From JBCDAP01 sp038747915 (lineage in GTDB: Bacteria; Planctomycetota; Phycisphaerae; Phycisphaerales; UBA1924): a DNA stretch of 25,289 nt. A program made the position numbers and the translations under genes. This document shows positions 15,761 through 23,084 of this stretch, in pieces (the stretch's first letter is position 1; each line of letters starts with the position of its first letter). Where the stretch lies: positions 1 to 25,289 of the forward strand of contig JBCDJJ010000052.1 in the NCBI GenBank assembly GCA_038747915.1, written 5' to 3'. The notes under the pieces were generated by a model. That model ran no database searches. It had not been told where the DNA came from and saw nothing but the letters and a program-made list of their open reading frames with translations.

Positions 15761-15847
15761 GATCCGGCTTCTCGCTGCGAGAAGACCCGGGCACCCGGCC
15801 TACGCAACACAGGGTGCCCGGCTACTCGCGCACCGAGAAGCCGGATC
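15761..15847. repeat. Nested inverted repeat between lpxK and hldE with alternative pairing
   Basis: Outer 14-bp perfect arms lie at 15761-15774 and 15834-15847. Inner 9-bp perfect arms lie at 15788-15796 and 15812-15820. A local 7-bp hairpin (15768-15774 with 15778-15784) competes with the outer pairing. The right outer arm contains two bases of the lpxK stop codon. It fills most of the 106-bp gap and may end lpxK transcription, modulate hldE, or be another interspersed repeat family. Confidence 0.75.
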
Positions 15848-16889
15848 ACGCAACGCCCAGCGCACGGTCAACCAGCGCGAGAAGCTCCGCACCGCCGGTC
15901 GTGAACTCGATCTCGAGCGTAGGGACCACGACCGCGATGCCACCGCCGCTCGCGGGGAGCGGCGAGGCGAGCTTGACGGCATCCTTCTGCGTGGTGAGAA
16001 CCACACCGCAGTGCTCACGCCGGCACAGGGCGACGAGCGCTCGCTGCGCGCCGGGCGACCACGGATCATGATCGGGCCGGACAAGCTCGGCAGCGATCTC
16101 GGCGCCGGTCGCGCGGCACTGTGCGAGGAACGCCGCGGGATGCCCCACCCCGCAGGCCGCGACGCACCGCCGACCGTGAAGCCATCGGGTGGGTTCTTCG
16201 CGCTCCGCGCCGCGCTCGCTCACGCGGAGCGCAGCCCACCGGTGTGCCGCGCGCGCGACGATCGCGTGCGGTGCCTCCTCAGCGGCGCGCGTGTGAAGCG
16301 CGTTGATCTGGGCGGGTTCGGCGCGGTCGACGCGAGTGAGGACGATCGCGTGCGCACGGGCAAGGGCCTCGACCGGTTCACGCAGCCACCCGGCGGGTAA
16401 GCACCGATCAGAGAATGGGTCGCGGGTGGCGTCGAGCAGCACGATGTCAACATCGCGGGCGACACGGCGGTGCTGAAAGCCATCGTCGAGCACCACGCAG
16501 TCGGCGGTGCCGCGGGCGAGCTCCTCCGCGATGGCCGCAGCACGATCGGGCTGCGCGCGCACAACGACGCGGCCATGGAAACGGCGCCGGTACTCGAGCG
16601 CCTCGTCGCTCTCGGTCGACGCGGACTGGCGGTAGCCGCGCATGGCGACCATGGGCCGGCGGGATCGCTCGATGAGACGCTCGATGAGCCACATGACAAC
16701 GGGCGTCTTCCCGGTGCCACCGACGGAGAGATTGCCCACGCTGATCACGGGAGCCGGCGGGCGCACGACGCGGTGTCCTCGGTCGAAGGCCCGGGAACGG
16801 CGGCCGAGCTCAGCGCGGTAGAGGGGCTCGAGGGCGCGGCCGAACCATGGCGGGAGCGGTGGGCGTGCTCGGCGATCGCCGGGGAGCAT
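15846..16889 (-). CDS. lpxK: Tetraacyldisaccharide 4'-kinase
   Basis: A 347-residue inner-membrane-associated kinase that phosphorylates the 4' position of the lipid A precursor. The P-loop VGNLSVGGTGKTP is at 51-63, LDDGFQHRRVARDVDIVLLDA is the conserved Walker B-type region, and LPAGWLREP follows. A membrane-proximal N-terminus precedes the P-loop, though less hydrophobic than in enterobacteria. The C-terminal part has TTQKDAVKL, also typical. The open frame extends to a GTG at 16937, but that would overlap maf; ATG 16889 leaves 28 bp after the maf stop and is preferred. The stop codon lies in the arm of the nested repeat. Together with GT9 and hldE it forms an LPS gene group. Confidence 0.93.
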   Translation of the reverse strand: MLPGDRRARPPLPPWFGRALEPLYRAELGRRSRAFDRGHRVVRPPAPVISVGNLSVGGTGKTPVVMWLIERLIERSRRPMVAMRGYRQSASTESDEALEYRRRFHGRVVVRAQPDRAAAIAEELARGTADCVVLDDGFQHRRVARDVDIVLLDATRDPFSDRCLPAGWLREPVEALARAHAIVLTRVDRAEPAQINALHTRAAEEAPHAIVARAAHRWAALRVSERGAEREEPTRWLHGRRCVAACGVGHPAAFLAQCRATGAEIAAELVRPDHDPWSPGAQRALVALCRREHCGVVLTTQKDAVKLASPLPASGGGIAVVVPTLEIEFTTGGAELLALVDRALGVA

Positions 16890-16917
16890 GCCGATATTGT
16901 GCGCTGAGGCGCGTGGT

Positions 16918-17556
16918 TCACGCAGCGGCGGAGGCACCGACCTCGTGCAGCGTCGCCGCGATGCTCTGGCGCAGCAGCTTCATCGGCAAGCCCATGACCG
17001 TGGCCGGATCGCCCTGCACCTCGATCGGCCACCCGGCGTCGAGGCAGTCCTCGAGGTTGTAGCCACCCGCCTTACCCCGCCACTCGCTGCTCGCGATGTA
17101 CCGATCGAGCATGGCCGGGTCGAGCGTGCCGAAGTGGATGGTGGCGGAGTCGTAGAGGCGGCTATCGGCGTCTTCAGCGAGCATGCAGATGCCGGAGATC
17201 ACGCGGTGCCGGCCACCCGAGAGCATGTCGAGGAGCTTGCGGGCGTCTTCTGGTGTGCGTGGCTTGCCGAAGGCGCGACCGTCTCGCTCGACCACCGTGT
17301 CGCCCGCGAGCACGACGGCTCGGCGGCGCTCCTCGGAGGGGAGGGTGTCGAAGACCGCGCGGGCCTTGAGGTAGGCCAGCGCGATGGTCCAGGCTTCGGG
17401 ACAGACCCGACCGGCGCTCAGGACGCCGTCCTCCACGTCGGTCACCCGGACCGTGGGCTCGAATCCGTGCTCGCGCAGGAGTTTGAGCCGCCGTTCGGAT
17501 CGGCTCGCCAAGATGAGGGTCGCAGTATCGCCCTGGTGTGTTGGGACGGACATCAT
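16918..17556 (-). CDS. maf: Maf-like nucleoside triphosphate pyrophosphatase
   Basis: A 212-residue Maf/YhdE family protein, hydrolysing dTTP/UTP or modified nucleotides to monophosphates, linked to septum control and house-cleaning. Motifs: LILASRSERRLKLL at the N-terminus, AGDTVV with the general-base Asp near 86, FGKPR, SGGRHRVISGI, and WRGKAGGYNLED, which replaces the more usual EPxDKAGAYGIQ. The start ATG overlaps the stop codon of the upstream GT9 gene; a second ATG follows at 17553. The ATGA arrangement suggests translational coupling. A longer frame to 17604 would overlap GT9 and is not preferred. Substrate preference (dTTP versus m7GTP class) cannot be fixed confidently. Confidence 0.9.
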   Translation of the reverse strand: MMSVPTHQGDTATLILASRSERRLKLLREHGFEPTVRVTDVEDGVLSAGRVCPEAWTIALAYLKARAVFDTLPSEERRRAVVLAGDTVVERDGRAFGKPRTPEDARKLLDMLSGGRHRVISGICMLAEDADSRLYDSATIHFGTLDPAMLDRYIASSEWRGKAGGYNLEDCLDAGWPIEVQGDPATVMGLPMKLLRQSIAATLHEVGASAAA

Positions 17557-18611
17557 TTGTTCGTCTCCCGAGCATCCGCCGGCCGGGCCAGCCGCGCGGT
17601 GCATTCATGGAGCACCTTGTCAATCGAGATGGAGTGCATCAAGGCAGATCCATACATTTCATGCTTGTGGCGGTTGCGTTCGGGAGTCATCGAAGCATGC
17701 ACCACATCCTCTGAGCGTCCGTATGGGCCGACCAGGTCGACCCGCGTCGGACCATACAGCGCGACCAGCGGCCGATCGAAGCCCACCGCCATGTGAACCG
17801 CTGCGGAATCATTGGCGACGACGAGGTCGGCCGCCTGAATCACCGCCATCATCTCGCCGACAGAGGTTCGCCCGATGAGGTTGGTCACGCGGTGCTCGCG
17901 GTCGGCAAGGTCGACAAGACCGGGACACTGATCCGCCTCGTCGGGGCCGCCAACGAGGACGATCGACCGGTCACCCAGGCGTTCCAGCAACGACGTGGCG
18001 AGGGTCGCGAAGTGCTCGTCGGGCCACCGTTTGCCCGGCCACCGGGAGGTCGAGGCGAGCACGATGTAGGGCGTGTCACCAGTGAGCGACATCGCGGTTG
18101 CTCGCCATGCAGGGGCTGTGTGCAGGTGAAGATCGAGGATCGGCGGCGTGTCGACCGCACCGAGGAGCTCGAGCATGCGGTCGACCGCGTGGTGGGTCGC
18201 GTCGGCACGGACGCGGCGGTTGAGGGCGATCCACCCCAGTTCGGCAGCGTTGGCGTAGCCGACACGCCATCGGGCGCCGGTGGCCAGGGCGAGCAAGCTG
18301 CTCCGGAGCAGGCCCTGGGCGTCGATGACGAGGTCGTACAGGCCCGATCTGAGCTCGCGGACCAGCGCCAGGAGGGCCGCCCTGGCATCTCGGTGGTGCA
18401 ACCGGCTCGGAGCGAGCCGCCACCGGTCGAAGGTGAGGATGTTCGAGAGGGCGGGGTGGGCCGCCACGGCATCCTCGAAGCCTCGCTGGACGAGCCAATC
18501 GATCTGGGCATCGGGCCATCGGGCCCGCAGGCTCACAAGCACGGGCACGGTTCGGCAGACATCCCCCAGCGCACTCGGGCGGATCAGGAGAATGCGCTGG
18601 GGCTCGTCCAC
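17553..18611 (-). CDS. Glycosyltransferase family 9, LPS heptosyltransferase-like
   Basis: A 352-residue GT-B fold enzyme related to heptosyltransferases I/II (WaaC/WaaF), which add heptose from ADP-heptose to the LPS core on the cytoplasmic face of the inner membrane. The opening RILLIRPSALGDVCRTVPVL is the classic first strand-loop with the catalytic Asp in ALGDV. Later features are DLVIDAQGLLRSS, ASTSRWPGKRWP, IVLVGGPDEA, the nucleotide-sugar loop NLIGRTSVGEM and VANDSAAVHMA. The start is GTG 18611 with weak RBS. It heads the minus-strand block and overlaps maf. It is divergent from the exported protein gene at 18753. Whether it is type I, II or another GT9 is not decided. Confidence 0.9.
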   Translation of the reverse strand: MDEPQRILLIRPSALGDVCRTVPVLVSLRARWPDAQIDWLVQRGFEDAVAAHPALSNILTFDRWRLAPSRLHHRDARAALLALVRELRSGLYDLVIDAQGLLRSSLLALATGARWRVGYANAAELGWIALNRRVRADATHHAVDRMLELLGAVDTPPILDLHLHTAPAWRATAMSLTGDTPYIVLASTSRWPGKRWPDEHFATLATSLLERLGDRSIVLVGGPDEADQCPGLVDLADREHRVTNLIGRTSVGEMMAVIQAADLVVANDSAAVHMAVGFDRPLVALYGPTRVDLVGPYGRSEDVVHASMTPERNRHKHEMYGSALMHSISIDKVLHECTARLARPADARETNK

Positions 18612-18645
18612 CGGCGTACGGTACCCGCCGGCCGCTCTCGCACCC

Positions 18646-18671
18646 GAAACCTCGGGGCTGAAACCTCAGGG
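18646..18671 (+). promoter_or_regulatory. Tandem direct repeat in the divergent intergenic region
   Basis: Two 12-nt units at 18646-18657 and 18660-18671 match at 11 of 12 bases with a 14-nt period. They lie in the 141-bp region that must contain both the GT9 and the exported-protein promoters. A regulator site is possible, but chance is not excluded. Confidence 0.25.
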
Positions 18672-18752
18672 TGGCGGAGCGGAACAACTGTGCCGGCTGG
18701 GCCTTGTTCAGGTGCAGCCCATTCTTGCCCTGGTGCTGTGAGGAGAGTTCAG

Positions 18753-20654
18753 ATGCCGATCCCCCGCTGTTGCACGTTCGTGACCCTGGGTGCCCTTGGC
18801 GCGAGCTTGGCCGCACTGCCGGCGTGGGCGGAGCCCAGCACTGTGGCAGCCTTTGAGGTGTCGTCGTGGCGCGACCTGATGCCCGATGAGCGTGACGCGG
18901 GGCTGGTGCGCGCCATCGAGCTGATTGGGCCGCGTGTCCGCGAGGTGACCTCGCGTCCGGATGTGGCGCCGTTCATGAGCATGCTGCCCGAGGGACTCAT
19001 CGAGCTCGTGGTGCAGGTGAGCGGGCGGCCGGTTCGGTTTGCATTGGTCAACGCGACACGGGAGGGAGGGCGATCCGACATCGACGGGTTTCTGAGCCTG
19101 ACGATGAGCGACAAGCGTGATGCGGAGCTCATGCACGCCCGCCTGGCACCGATCGTTGGTCCGTGGTCGAGCGCTCGCCCGGAGAAGAGCGCCGAGCACC
19201 CCGGCATGGTCGAGCTGGAGCTGCCGATCGGCGAGCTGCTGATCGGCCCGGTGGAGGAGGACACGGGGTGGACGTACCAGTTCCGGCTCGGCGGGATCGA
19301 AGATGTCGAGGCACCCTTTGGCGATCTGCCCGAGGCGAGTGACGGGGTGCAACCCGTGGTGCGCGGGATGGTGGACACGGCCGCGGTGTCATCTCTCGTG
19401 GAGCCGTTCGTGGGCCTGCTCCTGATGGCACAGCCGGGCGGCGCTGCGCAGCTCGAGCAACTTGAAGCACAGGGGCTCTGGGGTGAGGACGCGATGACCT
19501 TCGAGGTGACATCGTGGTTCGCCGACGGGCAATCGATCACGGAGCTTCGCTCCGTGGGTGCGAAAGCGTTCGCCGAGGGCTTGTTCATGCCCGAGGACGC
19601 CATCGATCGTGACCTGCTCGCGATGATCCCCGGCGACGCGACGTGGGCCGGCGTGCGGCCGTTCCCGGTGGAGAGCATCTACGACCAGATCAAGCGCGAC
19701 CTGCAGTCACAGGGCCTTGGTGACGGGGTGCAGAAAGGGCTCGCACAGTTCGAGGAGATGACCGGTGTGTCGTTCGAGGACGATCTGCTGGCTTCGCTCG
19801 GCGAGCGGATGATCGTGTACCTCGCTGACTCGACGGGCGGCGGCTCGATCACCTCCGCGGTGGTCGCGATGGAACTCGATGACCCGAACGGGATGGAGGA
19901 CGCGCTCGACCGGCTCGGCGCTTCGATCGAGAACGCCTCGCGCGAGGTGCTCGCCGGTGCGCCGTTCTCGGTGCGATTCACGATGATGGAGGCGGGCGAC
20001 CGGTCGATGCGGCTGATCCGTCTCGGCGGGCTACCGATCCCGATCGAGCCGACGTTCGCGGTGCAGGACGGGTGGCTTATCACCGGCGCGACGCCGGGCG
20101 CGACCGCGGCGGCGCTCGAGCACATCGCGCGCCCGAACGGGCGGTCGCTGCTCGACAACGCGTCGTTCGCGCGGGCGTATCGCGAGCACGATGGCTCCGC
20201 TGTGGATGTGCAGTACGTGAACGCGGAGCGGACGATGCGCGACGGGTACGCGCTGCTCTCTCTGGGGTGCTCGGCGCTGGCGAACACGGTGCGGTCGCCG
20301 AGCGACCCGACGGTTGACCCGGGGATGGTGCTGCCCACGCCGCTCGCGCTCGCCGAGGGTGTGCAGCCGATTCTCACGACCGCGACGTGGGCCGGCGATG
20401 ACCTCGTCGTGATGATCGAGACCGACAGCTCATCGCTCGCGCGCACCGCAGCGGTGCTGGGCATCGGCGATGCCGGCTCGGTGTTCGGCGGCGTGGCCCT
20501 CGGCGCCGCCCTCGGCGCGGGCGCGGTGTACGCCTTGAACGAGTTCGAATCCGCCATGGGCGGTCTTGGGGCGTTCGAGCCCGGTCAAGATCGAAACCAG
20601 ACCCCGGGCGACGAGGATGGCGATCGGCGCCGCGGGCGGGATGTGGACTACTGA
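18753..20654 (+). CDS. Large exported protein of unknown function, possibly DUF3352-like
   Basis: A 633-residue exported protein. A signal peptide covers 1-27 (MPIPRCC start, hydrophobic core, AWA cleavage). The mature part alternates strands and helices in a two-half layout. Phrases such as LLAMIPGDATWAGVRPFPV, DDLLASLGERMIVYL and AVQDGWLITGATPGATAAALEHI resemble DUF3352-type proteins seen in planctomycetes and cyanobacteria; I cannot confirm this without a profile search. Near the C-terminus a glycine/alanine-rich hydrophobic segment (GSVFGGVALGAALGAGAVYA) may anchor it, followed by a charged tail. AGGAGAG at 18741-18747 fixes the ATG. The frame is open from 17793, but that part is antisense to GT9. 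It heads the plus-strand half of the window. Confidence 0.8.
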   Translation: MPIPRCCTFVTLGALGASLAALPAWAEPSTVAAFEVSSWRDLMPDERDAGLVRAIELIGPRVREVTSRPDVAPFMSMLPEGLIELVVQVSGRPVRFALVNATREGGRSDIDGFLSLTMSDKRDAELMHARLAPIVGPWSSARPEKSAEHPGMVELELPIGELLIGPVEEDTGWTYQFRLGGIEDVEAPFGDLPEASDGVQPVVRGMVDTAAVSSLVEPFVGLLLMAQPGGAAQLEQLEAQGLWGEDAMTFEVTSWFADGQSITELRSVGAKAFAEGLFMPEDAIDRDLLAMIPGDATWAGVRPFPVESIYDQIKRDLQSQGLGDGVQKGLAQFEEMTGVSFEDDLLASLGERMIVYLADSTGGGSITSAVVAMELDDPNGMEDALDRLGASIENASREVLAGAPFSVRFTMMEAGDRSMRLIRLGGLPIPIEPTFAVQDGWLITGATPGATAAALEHIARPNGRSLLDNASFARAYREHDGSAVDVQYVNAERTMRDGYALLSLGCSALANTVRSPSDPTVDPGMVLPTPLALAEGVQPILTTATWAGDDLVVMIETDSSSLARTAAVLGIGDAGSVFGGVALGAALGAGAVYALNEFESAMGGLGAFEPGQDRNQTPGDEDGDRRRGRDVDY

Positions 20655-20709
20655 TCGCCACGTGCTGGACGCCGGCGTGGGCTCGACGCGTGTCCCGTAG
20701 GATCGGGGT

Positions 20710-21309
20710 ATGGACAGCACGGCCGTGCACGAGTGGTCGATCGGTGAGCGAGAGACGGTGCTGCGCACCGCACCGGGGTGGACGGTCGAGCGTTCCGTGC
20801 GCACACGGGCGGGCCATCACACGCATCACGACTTCTACCGCATGATCGATGCGGATTTCGTACACATCATCGCGCTCACCGGTTCAGCGGACGATCCGGG
20901 CAGTGAGCTCGTGCTCGTGCGCGAGTTTCACCACGGTGTGGAGCGAGCGATGCTCACACTCCCGGGTGGGGGCGTGGATGACGGCGAATCGTTCGAGGAC
21001 GCAGCACACCGGGAGTTGCTCGAGGAAACGGGATGTACCGCCGACGCGTGGACGCGGCTCGGCGGGTTCTGGCCGAGCCCCAAGCGGCAGTCGAACTACG
21101 GCGAGGTGTTTCTCGCGACCGGGGCGCGGGCGGTACAAGAACTCACCCTCGGCGAGACCGAGGACATCGCGGTGGTGCGCGCACCGGTGCGGTCGATCGG
21201 GGAGTTGATCGCGAGCGGCGAGCTGGCGGGGGGATTCTCGATGGCGTGTCTGCTGCTGTGGTGGATGCACCGCGATGGGACGACGGCCCGGGATGGAGCA
21301 ACGACATGA
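20710..21309 (+). CDS. Nudix hydrolase (ADP-ribose pyrophosphatase-like)
   Basis: A 199-residue cytoplasmic hydrolase of nucleoside diphosphate derivatives. The Nudix box G-x5-E-x7-RE-U-x-EE-x-G-U is complete at residues 87-109 (GGVDDGESFEDAAH followed by RELLEETGC). The last position, usually aliphatic, is Cys. The strand VLVREFHHGVE before the box resembles the ADP-ribose/NDP-sugar branch (NudF-like), which contains a V-x-Q/E-x-R pattern there. TAGGATCGGGG immediately upstream may be the RBS. The stop codon overlaps the following lipoprotein start (ATGA). The substrate is inferred from subgroup only. Confidence 0.88.
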   Translation: MDSTAVHEWSIGERETVLRTAPGWTVERSVRTRAGHHTHHDFYRMIDADFVHIIALTGSADDPGSELVLVREFHHGVERAMLTLPGGGVDDGESFEDAAHRELLEETGCTADAWTRLGGFWPSPKRQSNYGEVFLATGARAVQELTLGETEDIAVVRAPVRSIGELIASGELAGGFSMACLLLWWMHRDGTTARDGATT

Positions 21310-21713
21310 TGCGCGGATGGGTCTCGATCACGGTTGCAGCAATGGTGGCGAGCGTGGCGGGCCTCGGCGCACTGGGGTGCGAGAGCACCACGCGCACCGG
21401 CACGCGGATCACACTCAACGCGGGGCGCGCGAGTGAGGTGTTCTTCCCGGGTGATGTGCGCACGGTGCATGCGGCAGCGGAGGCGGCGGTCGGCGAGCTC
21501 GGGTTCACACTCGGGCGTTCCCAGGCGGACGTGACCGAAGGCATCGTGCGGGCGACGACCGCGGGTGGCGATCCGGTAGCTGTGTTCGTAGACCGCGACG
21601 ACGAGCGGTACGTGAAAGCCACGGTCCTCATCGGGCTCCCGGGGCTCGGCGATGAGGCACGTCAACGGCTGGTGCTCGAGGCGATGGAGGCCTCGCTCGC
21701 CGGCGAGCGGTGA
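21306..21713 (+). CDS. Small DUF3568-like lipoprotein
   Basis: A 135-residue predicted lipoprotein. Residues 1-24 form a lipoprotein signal peptide ending in ALG, with Cys25 as lipidation site. The mature part shows a helix (TVHAAAEAAVGELGFTL) followed by strands with DRDDERYVKATVLIGLPG, which resembles the small alpha-beta DUF3568 family. No enzymatic residues are evident. The ATG overlaps the Nudix stop, so translation is probably coupled. An ATG at 21309 is also possible. The pattern of this protein recurs in the next lipoprotein. Likely anchored at the inner or outer membrane, function unknown. Confidence 0.75.
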   Translation: MMRGWVSITVAAMVASVAGLGALGCESTTRTGTRITLNAGRASEVFFPGDVRTVHAAAEAAVGELGFTLGRSQADVTEGIVRATTAGGDPVAVFVDRDDERYVKATVLIGLPGLGDEARQRLVLEAMEASLAGER

Positions 21714-21852
21714 TGTCGGCGCGCTCGGGCGTGTACGTCGATCGAGTGGTGATGGCCGGTTTGCTCGCGGGCTGGCGCCTACCGCTCGTTGATCGATGGT
21801 GCGCGGCCTAGACTCTTCGGTTCACTAACTCTCATTCGCGGAGGAGCGCGCG

Positions 21853-22470
21853 ATGTTGAATCTCCGATCGGTGTGCGTCGTCGCGATCGCGTCGAGCGGG
21901 TTGATGCTCTCCGCGTGTCAGCAGATCGCTCCGGGCCTCGTGGAGTCAACCGAATTCGGCGGCACCTCCGACAGCCCGAACGAGATCGATTACTCCACCG
22001 GGCTGATCGAGGCGGATTATCACCCACCCGCGATCACAAAGGCAGAAGCGAACGCTCAGTTCACCGAGGCGGTCTCCACCGTGCTCGACGAACTCAAGTA
22101 CACCGTGGAGTCGTGGGAGGGCGACACCCTCGTCGCGGTGTCGCCCGAAGGCCAGCGGGTGCAGATGACCGCCGACGAGGATCGCACCTATAGCAGCCCC
22201 AATGGCACCCTTAAGGCCGTCATCTTCCGCCCCGGAGCAGAAGTCACCTACGGCGACATCCCCGACACGTACTGGGAGTCGGTGCGCGATCTCAACGCGG
22301 CGATCGGCTTCCACCTGAACCCGTCGAAGTGGAGCCGCGAGCGTTACCGGAACCGGGTGTCGCTGCTCAACAACCGGCTCAACGCGGCGCGGGCCACATC
22401 GGTCGGCGCGGTGCATCACCACCATCACGCGACCCCGCGGATGCCCGCGACGCCCAAGATGCCCTACTGA
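21853..22470 (+). CDS. Lipoprotein of unknown function with His-rich C-terminus
   Basis: A 205-residue predicted lipoprotein. The lipobox LSAC ends the signal peptide and puts the lipidated Cys at residue 22. The centre (FTEAVSTVLDELKYTV then strands VAVSPEGQRVQMTADEDR) follows the same helix-strand pattern as the preceding lipoprotein. A basic region and a tail with five consecutive His, then Pro/Met-rich residues, close the protein, and could bind metal. GGAGGAG at about 21839-21845 is a strong RBS. TAGACT at 21809-21814 may be a -10 box. The 139-bp gap before it suggests its own promoter. No known enzymatic motif. Confidence 0.78.
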   Translation: MLNLRSVCVVAIASSGLMLSACQQIAPGLVESTEFGGTSDSPNEIDYSTGLIEADYHPPAITKAEANAQFTEAVSTVLDELKYTVESWEGDTLVAVSPEGQRVQMTADEDRTYSSPNGTLKAVIFRPGAEVTYGDIPDTYWESVRDLNAAIGFHLNPSKWSRERYRNRVSLLNNRLNAARATSVGAVHHHHHATPRMPATPKMPY

Positions 22471-22572
22471 CCCCGCCGGTGCTGTTCGCGCACGAGGGGG
22501 GTTCCCCGACTTGCGCCTCGCGTTTCACACTCTCGCTTGCCCTGGCGTGCGCCGGGATCGGATGGTGGAGGT

Positions 22573-22602
22573 CTCGGATCGTCCGTGTCGGGCGACTCCG
22601 AG
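22573..22602 (+). terminator. Hairpin followed by pyrimidine tract; terminator or leader element
   Basis: A 12-pair stem with one bulged C (22573-22584 with 22590-22602), including a G-U pair, and a 5-nt loop is followed by TTCCTTCCCTCT. It lies 102 bp beyond the preceding lipoprotein stop and 29 nt before the next ATG. It could end the first transcript or act in the leader of the small lipoprotein gene. The rest of the 161-bp gap shows nothing clear. Confidence 0.4.
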
Positions 22603-22631
22603 TTCCTTCCCTCTGACACCGGAGCACCCTC

Positions 22632-22874
22632 ATGTCACCTCCTCGTTTTTCGTCTTCTTCTGGATGTTGTGGCCCGCTCGAGCGGGCGTGGGCCACGATC
22701 GCAGCAGCCGTGGTCGTGGTCACCATGGTGGGTGTCTCGGGCTGCGCTCTTTCGGCGGCGTCTCACGATGAGTCGTCAGTTGCCGCCGAGGGTGCCCGAC
22801 CGAGCCGCCCGATGAACCCGGTCACGCACCGCAACCAGGTCGCCCCGCAGGTCAGTGCCCACTCGGTGCACTGA
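22632..22874 (+). CDS. Small predicted lipoprotein
   Basis: An 80-residue protein. A long N-terminal region with a hydrophobic stretch (ATIAAAVVVVTMVGVSGC) ends in the lipobox VSGC, placing the lipidated Cys at residue 38. The remaining 42 residues are hydrophilic and disordered-looking, rich in Ser, Ala, Pro and His. GGAG lies 8-9 nt upstream of the ATG. No family is recognised. It sits between two terminator-like hairpins and just upstream of the bactofilin cluster. The gene is probably real because of the good signal peptide and RBS, but it is short and its N-terminus is long for a lipoprotein signal. Confidence 0.6.
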   Translation: MSPPRFSSSSGCCGPLERAWATIAAAVVVVTMVGVSGCALSAASHDESSVAAEGARPSRPMNPVTHRNQVAPQVSAHSVH

Positions 22875-22886
22875 GCGGGTGCCGCG

Positions 22887-23054
22887 GTGCCGGGCTCGGC
22901 GGTGTTGAGCCCGGCACGGCGGTTGCGTCGATACCGGTGTGGAGTGCGACGGGGACCGTCGCGGCAGGACGCCACGGACGCTCGCAGCGGGGATCGCTGC
23001 GAACCGAAAGAACGCCGACCCCGTCGGGAGGATGCGCAGCGCGGATGCTGCGCA
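22887..23054 (+). other. Hairpin-rich leader upstream of the bactofilin genes
   Basis: Five consecutive potential hairpins lie between the small lipoprotein stop and the first bactofilin start: 11-bp stem 22887-22897/22907-22917; 7-bp 22946-22952/22956-22962; 8-bp 22982-22989/22995-23002; 5-bp 23015-23019/23023-23027; 8-bp 23033-23040/23047-23054. The first probably terminates the lipoprotein transcript. The rest could form a structured 5' leader or a small RNA. No known riboswitch is recognised. Confidence 0.5.
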
Positions 23055-23084
23055 GTCGGCGCGCAGTACAAGGACGGACGCGCA

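Noticed and set aside
14096..15904. 602-codon plus-strand open frame antisense to hldE
   Set aside because: Shadow of hldE, with no recognisable motif.
17793..18752. In-frame upstream extension of the exported protein gene
   Set aside because: It is antisense to GT9. The signal peptide and a strong RBS place the start at 18753.
21789..21814. Sigma-70 type promoter TTGATC/TAGACT before the 21853 gene
   Set aside because: The spacer is only 14 nt, too short for a standard promoter; only the TAGACT part is kept as a weak hint.
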